From Gymnorhina tibicen (Eukaryota > Chordata > Aves > Passeriformes > Artamidae), in the NCBI GenBank assembly GCA_013399875.1, contig VXAZ01005699.1, positions 1 through 64,000 of the forward strand: 64,000 bases of DNA, given 5' to 3'. Made by a program: the position numbers and the translations under genes. Shown piece after piece: positions 1 through 15,030 of this stretch; position 1 is the first letter of the stretch; every line of letters starts with the position of its first letter. Under the pieces are notes generated by a model. It ran no database searches. It saw only the letters and a list, made by a program, of their open reading frames with translations, and had not been told where the DNA came from.

Positions 1-2476
1 CAATTTAGCCCGTTTCCGTTTGCGCTCGGCTCTGGGCTGCTTCTGTCCGTGATCAGGAGTTGCCTGAATAGGCGGCAGAAGTGCAGTCAAGGCAGACCTT
101 TTTGGTTCCCAGATCCCACTTTAGAGCAGGCATCAACCATATCTGTGAGTGTAGGCTCGGGTAGGGCATCTATAATCTTCCTACACTCATTGTTGACTTT
201 GGCTCTGGCTAATTGTCTGCACAATATCTGCCTCAGCACGTTGTCATTGACCTGCTTCTCAAGAGCCGCAGCTATTTTTTTGATGAAAGACAGGAAATTC
301 TCGGCCTGCCCCTGAGATATTTTCACATACTGTGGTTTAGGAGCAGCCATGTCTATGCTTTTTATTAGGGCTCCCATGCCAACCTTTTGGGCCTGCTCCA
401 GGATCTGAGGATGCCAGATAGCTTGGAGATCGGGATTAGAAAAGTGATGAGTCCCCATAAGGGCATCTACACCAACGGCATGCCTAGGGTCATCAAAGGG
501 CAACTGCATATTCTGTAGGGTGGTCCTGTCAGCCAGCTTCCTCCAGTTATTTTCAAAAACTGCAAATTGTACAGGTTGAAAGAGGACTTGACCTAAATGC
601 TTGATGTCAAATGGAGCAAGCAAATCAGTGTTCAGGACCCTGGTTTGCATAACCTCAGGAGAACCGAGTCCATATTATGCCACCTTAGATTGTAAGTCCT
701 GTACTCTCCATGCAAGGTTCTCATGCTTATCAGGCTGACCTGAATTTGGGAGAAATTTGTACATGGGGAAGGCTTGTACATCCCCTTGTGGAGTGTTACT
801 ATCGCTTTGATCTACTGGCACAGCCTCTTGAGGTGTTACAGCGGTCTCCTGATCCTGCATAGATGCCCCTACCACGTCTGGCATTCCCACCCTTTCCAGG
901 AGATCCCAGTTCCCCGTTCCCAGAGCCTATATCTTAACTAACTCCCAGAAACGTCAGAAGTTCCTAGGCCATACTGTTACCCTGCATTCTGGAAGTGTCC
1001 AAGGGCAAGTCTGGAGCATTCATTTCTTCTGATGTCCGGCCACCACAGCCTTCCGTCCTGGGGAGATGCGTCTTCTAAATCACTGTCCAAATCGTCGGAT
1101 GGAGGCTTCCCTGAGGAGCCCAGCAGGAATGCAGGAAATGGGCGGAATATGGACGGTGAGCCAGAGGGTGGTGTGGCGGCAGGCGCCGAGCGGGCTGCGC
1201 AGGTGACAGCGAGGCAGCTGCCTGCTGCAGCACAACCCGGGGTGTCGCAGGCTGAGCTGGTGTATCCTCCGCTGGAGCTGTCTCCATCACTGGCTTAGCT
1301 GCAGGAGTGGCCGCCTGGGCCCCCCCTGCTGCCGCTGCCCCCTCTGCCAGCAGTGCTGCGGCTTCCCCTCCCGCTGGTATGGCTACCGCCTGCTCTGCTA
1401 GCAGCGCTGGGGTGTCCCCTGCCGCCGAAGCAGCCGCCGGAGCCAGCTTTGGCACCGGACTAGGTACCGCAGGAACAGGCTTGGCCAGCCCCGGGGCCCC
1501 TGCTGCTGCCAGAACGAATCTTCAGTTCCAGCTGGACCAGCTGCCTGGACTTCCACCTCTGAAGCTGCCTGGACCAGCTCTTCCGGCTCAGGCCGGCACG
1601 GCGCGGCCCCACCAGCGGCCGCCTGCAAAAATGCCTCAGGCAGACCAGCTAGCTGCCGCGAAATCTCCAGGAGCACCAAGAGGAGCTGTGGCACATTATG
1701 CAGTACCGTCAGCTGCTGTTTTAGAAGCTCCATGACCGTAGGATCAGCTCAGACCATCGAGCACCCAGGTACGGAGGCTATCATGGAACCGCCAGGCTCC
1801 TGCGCGTGCCTGGGAAAATTAGGGTTTTCCACCAAACCCCAGGTTACAGGTATACCGGGCCACAGAACCGGGGGGGCAGTGGCAGTGACCAGCAGCGACA
1901 TATGGGCCGGAGTCAGCAGCGGGGAGAGGGCCAGGACCGCCTCCGTGGGGCGCGAGGTATGCTCCATGCCATCCTGATGTTTGAGCATGCGGCAAGTTGT
2001 TCCGCAGGGGTGGGGTACTTGGGAGGTACGTAGTCACGCGGCAGAGCGTACCTCCTTTGGACCGGTGACGCAATCAGCATCTCATCCTGTGGAGCTGGAG
2101 ACAGCCCCGTGGTGCGGCCACCATCAGATAGCATGAGCAGATCTGGGCCATCAGAGGCATCTGCCTCAGAATCCTCTGAAGCCGGCAGGTTCCCTTCGCC
2201 TTGTGTGTCCAATTCTTGTAATAAATCAAATAATTTTCTCCAGGTGGGGATTAACTCCACCACAGCCACATCCCTGTAAGATGGCTCTTACCAGAGCTTG
2301 CTACCCAGCTGCCGCCACGCAGCTAGATCAAAGGCACGGTCTGTATCTGTGGAGAAGCCGTTTGCCCCCGCCCACGACAAAATATTACACAAGGCTTCCT
2401 CCGAAACCTCCATAATGGCCAAGGCTCCCTGCCAGGCCGACAGCACTGAGGATTCTTTAGAGCCGTTCTGCCCCAT
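1..2476 (-). pseudogene. gag: gag of the endogenous retrovirus, disrupted and partial
   Basis: Gag is the structural polyprotein of the viral core. The frame opens at 2476 with MGQNGSK, a myristoylation-type start expected of a matrix protein. The first 62 codons end at an in-frame TAA (2288-2290), and the same frame resumes down to 1913, with a PPKY late-domain motif at 2015-2026. Between about 1913 and 900 the Ala/Pro-rich linker continues in two other frames, so there are at least two frameshifts. Capsid lies in 890-87 with another in-frame TAA at about 673-675. Its major homology region shows the Q-G-x-x-E-x4-F core at about 314-260, within the frame starting at 650. A further frameshift near 90 precedes a basic Arg/Lys-rich stretch at about 30-1, probably the approach to nucleocapsid, whose zinc knuckles would lie outside the window. 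The gene cannot make a functional polyprotein. Confidence 0.9.
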
Positions 2477-2570
2477 CTTGGTTATGTCCTTCCAACACCC
2501 CGGGCAGGGGGTGGGGGGGGCAGGGGGGGGAGAGAGAGCGAGTACCTCTCAGCAGCATGGCTTGGGTCCT

Positions 2571-2599
2571 TGCGTGTTCGAATCACGTCGGGGTCACCA
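2571..2599 (-). other. Primer-binding site complementary to tRNA-Trp
   Basis: The plus strand reads as the 3' end of a tryptophan tRNA ending in CCA at 2599, so the minus strand is the complement used as primer site. The standard 18-nt site is 2582-2599 and is the avian leukosis-type sequence. The similarity continues through the T-loop to 2571, with at most one difference from the vertebrate tRNA-Trp I know. It sits two bases inside the LTR edge, as expected for a retroviral primer site. It is not a tRNA gene, because no D-arm or anticodon arm precedes it. Confidence 0.92.
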
Positions 2600-2601
2600 G
2601 A

Positions 2602-2939
2602 TGTGGTTGTATACCAGGGATGAGGAAATGAAGTCACACGTATCCAGCAGGAAAGCGAAGTATTTAATTAATTAATTGCCCACTTATATGTGTAATCACA
2701 TAAAGACATTGGTCAGTGATCACCTACCTACCTAGGATAGTTGGCTACGGTTTTACAGCACCCATTTCAATAACATTTCACCAGTGTATCATAAACAAAA
2801 CTTAGACAAACACCAGGTGTTCAGATAGTTATACAAAAGCCATCTTATTGTTTTCATAGCTTGTGTGAGAAAGGAAAGATTCACACAGACTACTGCAAGA
2901 AGCTGGAAAACCTTTCTAACAGCTCTTTCTGTATCCCCA
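2602..2939 (-). repeat. 5' LTR of the tRNA-Trp provirus (family A, copy 1)
   Basis: 338 bp. On the plus strand it starts TGTGG and ends CCCCA; the ends are deduced by alignment with copies at 53660-53997 (also 338 bp) and 56628-56974, which have intact TGTGG...CCACA-type ends. On the minus strand a TATA-like ATATAAG lies at 2689-2683 and an ATTAAA poly(A) signal follows at 2668-2663, so the poly(A) signal is upstream of the expected start site, as in Rous sarcoma and avian leukosis LTRs. A CCAAT-type box is near 2712. The partner LTR is outside the window, so no TSD or age can be read for this copy. Confidence 0.9.
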
Positions 2940-8040
<5,101 letters not shown>

Positions 8041-8046
8041 CTAGGT

Positions 8047-8052
8047 TTTATT
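8047..8052 (-). terminator. AATAAA poly(A) signal after a candidate last exon
   Basis: TTTATT on the plus strand is AATAAA on the minus strand, 30 nt past the stop codon of the open frame at 8318-8082. The hexamer is common by chance in AT-rich DNA. Its value is the position directly after a long protein-like frame. Confidence 0.35.
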
Positions 8053-8081
8053 GATTAGTGATTAATAATGCCACATAAATT

Positions 8082-8318
8082 TTAATAAGAAGGTGGGGCT
8101 ACATACAGCTTTGGTGACAGACGTACAATGAGTTCCTCCTGTATGGGCTGTGGTTTCACCTCCTTGTAGAGATATTTTGTTAAAGGATTGTCACTCAAAT
8201 TTGGAGTCCTAATGCTTCTGACTTGTGACATCCTGGGGTCTTCTCCAGCTGTCCTTCCACTTGCAGGTATGAGTAAATCCATGGCTGGATATGATTTCAT
8301 GGATGGTTCATTGTCATG
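8082..8318 (-). CDS. Candidate terminal coding exon of an unidentified gene
   Basis: A minus-strand frame is open from a possible CAG acceptor (8324-8319) to a TAA stop at 8084-8082, about 78 codons, and a canonical AATAAA follows 30 nt later. The peptide is of mixed, protein-like composition and includes NPLTKYLYKEVKPQP and a C-terminal LYVAPPSY. I do not recognise the family. The style is reminiscent of axonemal or other poorly annotated proteins, but that is only an impression. The acceptor has a weak pyrimidine tract, no matching upstream exon could be confirmed, and the implied 3' UTR is very short. It may equally be a chance frame. Confidence 0.35.
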   Translation of the reverse strand, partial: HDNEPSMKSYPAMDLLIPASGRTAGEDPRMSQVRSIRTPNLSDNPLTKYLYKEVKPQPIQEELIVRLSPKLYVAPPSY

Positions 8319-8966
8319 CTGCAGTTTCTTGCAAACATGAATTGTTGGTTATATGCCAGGAGTTACTCATGAAAGGCGGTGGAGATTTTCCAGTGATGGA
8401 TGGGGCTGTTCAGCTGCTTGGGGAGAAAACTCCTGGATGGTGCAGTTGTATGCTCTGACCCAGTCAGCCTCCACTGCAGGCAGATGCTGATGGGGCTGGT
8501 GCTGACTGCCTGGCAGAGGCTACGCTGTGGTGGGCTTTTAATTCCCTGAGGGTGGCATTGCCTGGCCCTGGTGGCATGGCCCCAGTGTCTCCTGGTGCTG
8601 CATAGCACCCCATGGCCTGCCCTGCAGCACCCAAAGGTTGGCCCTTCATTATTACAATGGAAAGACTTTCCTGTCTCTGTCATTTTACAGGCATTCACTC
8701 ACATGCAATAAAAGAATACAGGAGAGCAGGATTTTTTAATCCTGTTATTACTGATGACTTTTGGGAGTAGCAATACCCCACCTAAATATTATCCCCACAG
8801 GCTAATTTTTTCAGTCCTCCTCTAAGCAGCTGCAAAAAGAGAAGGCTGAACTCCATTGTACATTGACAGGAAGTTGTAAGACTCGAGCATTCATTACCCA
8901 TTACTCCCCATGATCCCATTTCACACATGCTGCTGCGGAATGGAAAACCTGCTCTGTCCTCCACAG

Positions 8967-9076
8967 GTCTGAGGTCCATTGACACTGCAAGGAACACTGT
9001 CAGGATAAAGGTTTGCTGCATCGTGATTGCACTGATTGTGCTGGGTTGTGGGACCATGGTCATCACAGGCAAAGTA
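8967..9076 (+). CDS. Candidate internal exon encoding one membrane helix
   Basis: A pyrimidine-rich stretch ending CCACAG (8961-8966) precedes an open frame that reaches a GTGAGT donor at 9077-9082. It encodes an acidic/basic stretch with DTARNTVR followed by about 21 hydrophobic residues (CCIVIALIVLGCGTMVI). The pattern of a small polar segment, Lys, Cys and then a helix resembles the second half of CD225/dispanin (IFITM-type) domains, but the resemblance is loose. I could not find a partner exon with the CD225 core upstream, and the frame stops at 9116-9118 if not spliced. The opposite-strand candidate exon at 8082-8318 would belong to a different gene. Confidence 0.22.
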
Positions 9077-9118
9077 GTGAGTATTGTTTCTGAGGGAACC
9101 GGTTCACCTAATGTATGA

Positions 9119-10414
9119 TCTATGTATGTTCTTTGGAAACAAGCACCTGGGTAACAGATAGGTTTGAGAATACGTACACATGAGTGATGTATGCACAGGA
9201 TCTGTTACCACCCCTTCTCCAGAGGAGACACTGGCATTGGAAAGCACAACCTGCTGATAAATGTGTTCTTTCCGACCCACTGTGCCATAAAGGTGTGCAG
9301 TGGTTTATACGATGGCATCTCAACAAGAGGCTGGGCCAAAGGTGTTGCAGTAGCTCAGACAGTGTCAATGGCACCTGGTGCTGCCCGGCATCTGTCAGCC
9401 ATGAGGCTCCTGTGGTCCTGCTTGCCTGGCCTGGATGCCACCATGGTCACCAAGAGCTGTGACCCTTCTCCCTATCCCATCCCACTGCTGAGTCTCCAGT
9501 TTGACTTGCAAGTCCCAGTGCACCTGTAAACAATTTACAGTATAATTCTCCTGCTAATCAGGGCTGCAAATGCTGAAAATGTGGTATAACAAGGAAACAG
9601 ATTAACTTCTATCACTGCAAAATATCAAAAAGGACAGTGAGGTGTCAAAGGAAGTGGTGCAAATGCGTGGAAATTTAGTGGTGGCAACTGTGCGCATGCA
9701 ATGATTTCCACCAAATGGTTTCCAGGCTGTGAAGAAGGATCAGATGCTGCTGAGGGTGAGCACAGAAAAGCAGGCCAAACGGAGGGCTGAAGTGGAGAAT
9801 GATCAGGAGGCAGATGTCAGGAAGTCACAATGATTTGGAACAGATTTATTTTAACAGAAGGAAATAAGTGATTTGCACATGTGGCATATGCACCTGTCTT
9901 TGTTCAACTCTTTAGAGCTTTTTCACTGACACTCTCTTAGAGCAAAGACTCCACTGCTTAAAAACTGCTCCATGTGAACTGGGAACCCCCTGTGGAAACT
10001 CCAACTGCTTTCTGTGGCTTCTGATCTTCGGCACCAGGTCCAGCTGACGTACAAAAATCTCTTCTAAACTGGAAAGCATGCGAAGGACAAATGCAGCACT
10101 CCCCAGCTCAGGATCAGCTTTTCATGGTGCTGCTGGTGCTCAGGTCTCCTCACAGTCAGGAAGGACGCGGCCCTACATCAGGGAGCATCATATTCTGTGC
10201 AGCGCCTCCAGGGCAAACAGCCTTGGCCAAAGTGACTCAGAGCACGGGGAAAAGCAGTCTGAAATATGTTTTCCTGTCGCTCTGGCCGCTGGCCGCCCGG
10301 TGGCCTTGGCAGGCGACAAGGATGTGGTGTCCTGGTGGTGGGAAAAGCAAAAGTCCCGTCTGCTGCTGGAGGTTCCCTGCAGGAGGCTCACAGAAGAGCA
10401 GGCTGCAGCACTGC
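9119..10414. other. Unique DNA between a candidate exon and an LTR
   Basis: No repeat family or exon recognised. The GC content rises from about 10080 toward the LTR edge, and overlapping open frames there (10078-10431) lack motifs. They may be part of an old element belonging to the adjacent LTR, but I cannot show this. Confidence 0.5.
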
Positions 10415-10950
10415 TGTTGCTAGGCGACTGAGAGGCACCAAAGGCAAGAGGGACCTTTCTCTGGTGCTCACAGTTCAAGCTTTATTGCCCCAAGGCAAAG
10501 CAACACAGTAATGGAGACAACAGCTGAAAGGAGAACACGCGGAAAAAGACCAAGGGAGGGGCTTGGAGCCCCCTTTTAAGGGGTACAAAAAGAGGGCTGT
10601 ACAAGGGATACAAACCAATGGGGATTTGATGGGTAGTGACAAGGGACCAACGGGGAGAGGATAAGGGAGGAACTTAAGAATTACAAACCAATCAACAACC
10701 GAACTGAGTAGAACTTTCCAGACTGAAATACATATGCAACAGGGATAATGAATATACATAAATGTGAACAACCAATAGAGAACAAAGAACTGAAGAAGGG
10801 TCTGGAAAGAAGGGAGGAGATGCTGCAGGGGTGACACCCAGTGGGAGGCGACGCTAATCTTCTGACCCGCCCTCAGGGTCGGAGTCGTAGGCGGGGAAAT
10901 CCACCCACTGAATGCTGTCCAGCCCCGAAGAGGGCTGGGCCACCGCAACA
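10415..10950 (-). repeat. LTR (ERVK-like), no target duplication found
   Basis: About 536 bp with six-base inverted ends, TGTTGC at 10415-10420 and GCAACA at 10945-10950. On the minus strand there is a TATA-like TTAAAAGG region near 10580-10572, AATAAA at 10486-10481, and several CCATTGG-type boxes in U3. Bases flanking the two ends (CACTGC and TTTTCC) do not match, and neither a primer site nor a polypurine tract abuts it. It is therefore a solo LTR with an altered flank, or a product of recombination between two copies. Its U3 begins like that of the LTR at 37928-38419 (TGTTG, then GGTG). Confidence 0.75.
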
Positions 10951-13900
10951 TTTTCCAACCACAAAGACATCAATTATCTCTCAGTCTCAATTGTCTTTAA
11001 GCCTGCTGCCATCACTGTCCCCTCTCCCTTCCACTAGCACCTTGTGGCATGCTGTGGCAAGGGGAGAGGGGGGACATGATCATGAAGAGGGGCTGGGAAG
11101 ATGGAAGAGTGTGAACAGACCCTGATGACTGATTTGAGCCAAAAGGGGCTTTAGGCCAGAGGAGATGGTGGTGGTGTGAAGTGCTTCCTGTGGGGCATCC
11201 CATGGAATCCATGCCTTCCATGTCTGATGCAGGGAGCCTGGCCTGGAGACATCTCTTGTCCTGTAGCACCTCACTGACTTTCCCTTTCATCTTCTGCTTC
11301 CAGTCATTGTCATGAAAGTTGTCTAGCACTTGCTTAGCTGTGATTTTAGTCCAGAGTAATTGTTAATACATGGTTTGCTAAAACTGAATTCTTTTTAATC
11401 ATCATAGTTCATTAACTCATAATAAAACAGCTGTCCAATTACATCTAAAACAAATGCATCTCTTCACAGCTTCATTAAAGTGTCACCAAAATCTCTGGGA
11501 TGTTGCTTAACAGATGGCAGAAATCCTAATGAAAGATTGAAAATTACATTTTCATGAAGTGACTTAAATTCAAGATAGGCCCCAGTCCATGCCTGTGGGT
11601 GCTGATGCTCTGATTCCCCAAGCGTCACCTGTAACCCCTCGAGACCTGTAATGCTGGCTGGTGGAGCTGGATGTGCTGCACGGAGTAGCAAGGGACACAG
11701 CATGGCAAAACCCAGCCAGTCTTACCCCAGCTGCTACAGGAGATGCTGTAGCCATGCTCAGCCTTGGTGCAGTGTCCTGAGCATCACACTGGTGCTTGGC
11801 CCTTCCAAGGTTTATTACTTGGAGCATTTGCACTTGCACTCCAGGGGAGTGTGGAAGCTCTTGCTCTGGTCTCTGAGGTTTATTGTAACAAAAATCATGT
11901 TCATTTATTGCTAAAGTGTCACTGCACAAACAAGCTGCTGGCAAAGTTGGGCTGGGGCATTGGCAGGTGGTCAGCAGTTGTTGGGCTCTGGGACTCTATC
12001 TTCTGTGCCTGTGGTCTTTGGGCAGATTTTCTCCCCTGATGCTCCTTAGGAGCACTTCTCTCCATGCTGCACACCTGTTTAGGGTGAGGCGGATGTTACC
12101 TCTGACACAGCTCCAGGCTTGCAGTCCTTGTTTCCGACTCACAGCCCCATGCAGTACAGTTCACCAAAAGTGATGTCTGGTCCCTGTAGTATTCCTCACA
12201 AAGCATGTCTTGGGGATGTGGAATAATGGTCTAGGACAAGTACAGAGTTGAACAAGTCTCTGCTGGGAAAGCATTTTTGCTTCACAGGTAATATGGGCTC
12301 TTTCATTTTATATGACCTGATTTTCTTGGTTAGTGCAATAAACTACAAGAATTACCGCAAAGTTAGTGTTCATTTGGGGATAAACTAAAAGAGCTTGCTC
12401 AGTCTCTTAGATGTTATTTTTTTAAAATTCTTAAATGACTTTCATGTGCCCTTTTTCAGAAGGTACATGTAACAATTAAAGGAACTATTCTGATGCTTGT
12501 AAACAAATCCACAGCCATGTTCTGAGCTTCCCTGACTTAAGCAGGAAAGGAGATGACCATAGCAATATCTAAACAATAAGAAAATTAATTGTGACTTGTT
12601 CCACTCTCTGCTCTGCACTCCCTTCTGCCTAGGAAAAAAAACTGCTTCAGTTGTGAGCTATTATCAGATCCTCCTAAACAGCCATGGTCTCTGCCTACAG
12701 TGCATAAAGCTGCACATTACACATACTCATTAAAAAAAATCAAATTCCTCCTCCCTGAGCCACTGGTAATGCATCATCTGAGTGACCACATGACCCAGGT
12801 GCTTTTGGGCTCTTACAAAGAGCTATGACTATTATGTAGGGGAAGACCCTTTACCAGTGCCTACATGATTATTCATTTTAATATCATAATATTCCCCAAA
12901 AAATTAATTGGATTGCTCTCTGGCTTGCACTTAGTTGGTGGCGGGTGGCTGCTGGTGTAGCATAGCCTCAGCTGGCTGTATGAACTGGACATGCCTCTCC
13001 AACACTGGGACTTATCACCACTTGTTAAAATCTGTTTCCATCTGTGTCTGCAAAGTCCTTTGACTCTTCTCTTGAAAAGCCTCTAATTAACATAGATAGA
13101 CTCCTGAATGTATAATTGGCTGATCCTCAGCACCTTACACTTATGGGTTTCTTTATTTCCCCTCTCATCTATATTGCTTCAGTGTCACACCTGATGCTCC
13201 AGGCATTTAAAAAGGGGATGGGAGGTGTTACTGGGTAGGAGCTACTCTACTCTTTTTAATAAGGTATTTTGCCAGCCTGGCTGCGAGGAGAGGGGCTGGC
13301 TTCTTTCTGAGGCAGGGGATAGAGCTGAGAATGTGCTGGTTTGCTATGGTGCTCAGAGAGTCCAAGGGTGAGTCCTTTCAAGGAGGAGAGACCAAGGGTG
13401 AGTCTCACTGCTTCATTTACTGCTCTGTACTGGGGGCAAGGATGCTTCTTCCCTTGCAGGATTTTCTTGCAGGATTTTCTCTGTTTTAATGAGCTCTTAT
13501 ATGGCAATGGTTAACAATGCACTGGTAGTTGGTGCCACAGAGATTTGCATTACAGTAACAATTATTGGGGAAGCTTTTCTGTAGTAGCTGGAGTTGATCT
13601 AATTCTACTTCCATTAAAACCAGTGCTTCAGTTCCTCCTGGCTGTGGATTAAAGTTATCATCCATGACTTTTTGAAGTTTCAGTGATTTCCAGAGACTCA
13701 GGTTCTCCAGGGATTCAGGCTGCTGCAGGGCAGAGCTGGGTGCGCTGAGCTTTTTCCTCCAATGTCGTGAGATCAAATTTTTATGGGAGGCTCTGCATCA
13801 TAAGCATCCCAGTATGCCAGAGGAAAAAAGTCTGAGCTCAGGAGATCTCAGTCCCTTCTTTATTCATTTTACCTCTTGTTTTGATCTCCTCAGGGTGTTT

Positions 13901-15024
13901 CTAGTGACACTTGATTTATTTCCATCTGCTGTGTGCAGGTCTTCTCCAGACTGGTATGTTCCTGCACTTGAGAAGGATTTTTTCCGTTTTTTCGTGCCAG
14001 TCAGAAAGACCTAATTTTAAAGACTGCCCTGTTCTTTCAGTGCTTAGTCTCCCACCAAGCTGAGAAACTGCTGCTTGTTTTAAGTCTAAATGCACCCAGC
14101 TTCAGCTTCCAGGCATTGAACATTTTCTTCAACATGAAATGTAAAACTTTCAAACCCAGCTCTTCCCTATGTGTTACCAGTCACCTCTCAGCTGTTGTTT
14201 GCATTTGTATGGCTGCTACGTTCAAAACACCTGGAGTTTCTAACCATTGCCTAGTGGGTATCATTGGCTTACTGGCCAGTTAAGTGACTGACACTACAGT
14301 GAATTTAGTCCTGTATCAAGTGATTTACTACATTAGTAGCCTCTTCATAAACAATCCAGATGGATTGCTTTTGTTGGTTTTATCATAGAATCAATAATCC
14401 AGTACTCTTTGCAGAAAGAAAGAATGTAAAAGCTTTCTAGACTTTACTGACTGCCCTGGAAAAGTAAAAAGGACAATGGCTATGCATCAGAAACCGGTTC
14501 TCCTCTGTCTGTGCCCAAGGCATCAGCACCTGCATGAGCAGCATGGCCAGATATGCCTGCAAATCTGCTTTTATTTCTGGGACTGCCAAGGATCAGTTCA
14601 AAACAGCTTCAAGGCTAAAGGTCTCCTCTAGGTGAGATGCAGTGATGGTTTGGATCTGTACAGGGACCTGCTCCCTCTGACCACAAAGATCTTTCCAGCT
14701 TGGAGCAGACTCCTGTTTTCTCCCTTGCTCAGCATCATTGCAGCAAGTTAAGTGGTGGCTGCTGCCACCACTGGTACTGGGATCCTCATGACCACCATGA
14801 TTTCAGAGCTGGCTTAAACACCACTATCCTGCTTGGATTTGGCATGGAGTCATGCCAGCCTAGCAGGAAAGCAAGGCCAGTGTTCGATAATTTGAATTAA
14901 TTAATGAATCATTCATTAATGCACTGAGACAATATTAAAGCAATTTTCCATGGTTAAGGAGCTTGATGATTGTTAGTGCTGTGTGATGCATTGCAAAACC
15001 TCTGTCGCTGCCTTTTTCCCAACC
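10951..15024. other. Unique intergenic or intronic DNA
   Basis: About 4 kb, AT-rich toward 12.2-13.2 kb. An open minus-strand frame at 13740-13500 has a good acceptor but no convincing donor (see rejected items). A perfect palindrome lies at 14901-14919. No LTR ends or CR1 tails were recognised. Confidence 0.55.
14901..14919. repeat. Perfect 9-bp inverted repeat with homeodomain-type cores
   Basis: Two nine-base arms, TTAATGAAT and ATTCATTAA, flank a single central C. Each arm contains a TAAT core, and the centre resembles TGA-TCA half-sites. Such a symmetric arrangement could bind a homeodomain or POU dimer, but short AT-rich palindromes also arise by chance. Confidence 0.55.
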
Positions 15025-15030
15025 TGGAAA

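Larger units (their letters stand above)
1..2939 (-). mobile_element. 5' part of an endogenous retrovirus (tRNA-Trp primed, alpharetrovirus-like)
   Basis: Read on the minus strand the order is 5' LTR (2939-2602), two spacer bases, a primer-binding site matching the 3' end of tRNA-Trp, a short C-rich leader (2570-2477), and a gag frame opening at 2476 that runs to the window edge. The capsid segment contains a major homology region. tRNA-Trp priming and an LTR in which the poly(A) signal lies between the TATA box and the expected start site are both known from avian leukosis-type viruses; other members of this LTR family in the window have 6-bp TSDs. Nucleocapsid, pol, env and the 3' LTR would lie beyond position 1, so whether the provirus is complete cannot be judged. 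Stops and frameshifts in gag show it is an old, inactive copy. Confidence 0.93.

Noticed and set aside
1307..1735. 142-codon plus-strand Ala/Pro-rich frame
   Set aside because: It is antisense to the Ala/Pro-rich linker of the broken gag.
2571..2599. A tRNA-Trp gene fragment on the plus strand
   Set aside because: Only the T-arm and acceptor 3' strand with CCA are present. CCA is not encoded in vertebrate tRNA genes, and the position next to an LTR end marks it as a retroviral primer site.
13500..13740. Minus-strand exon with a good CTGCCCTGCAG acceptor and a peptide containing KLQKVMDDNFNPQPGGTEAL
   Set aside because: No acceptable donor: the only GTAATG lies after ACT, and the frame otherwise runs into non-coding-looking sequence. 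Kept as a possibility only.
14384..14402. CR1 tail on the minus strand (ATCATAGAATC)
   Set aside because: Only the octamer-like word is present; the adjoining sequence does not match CR1.
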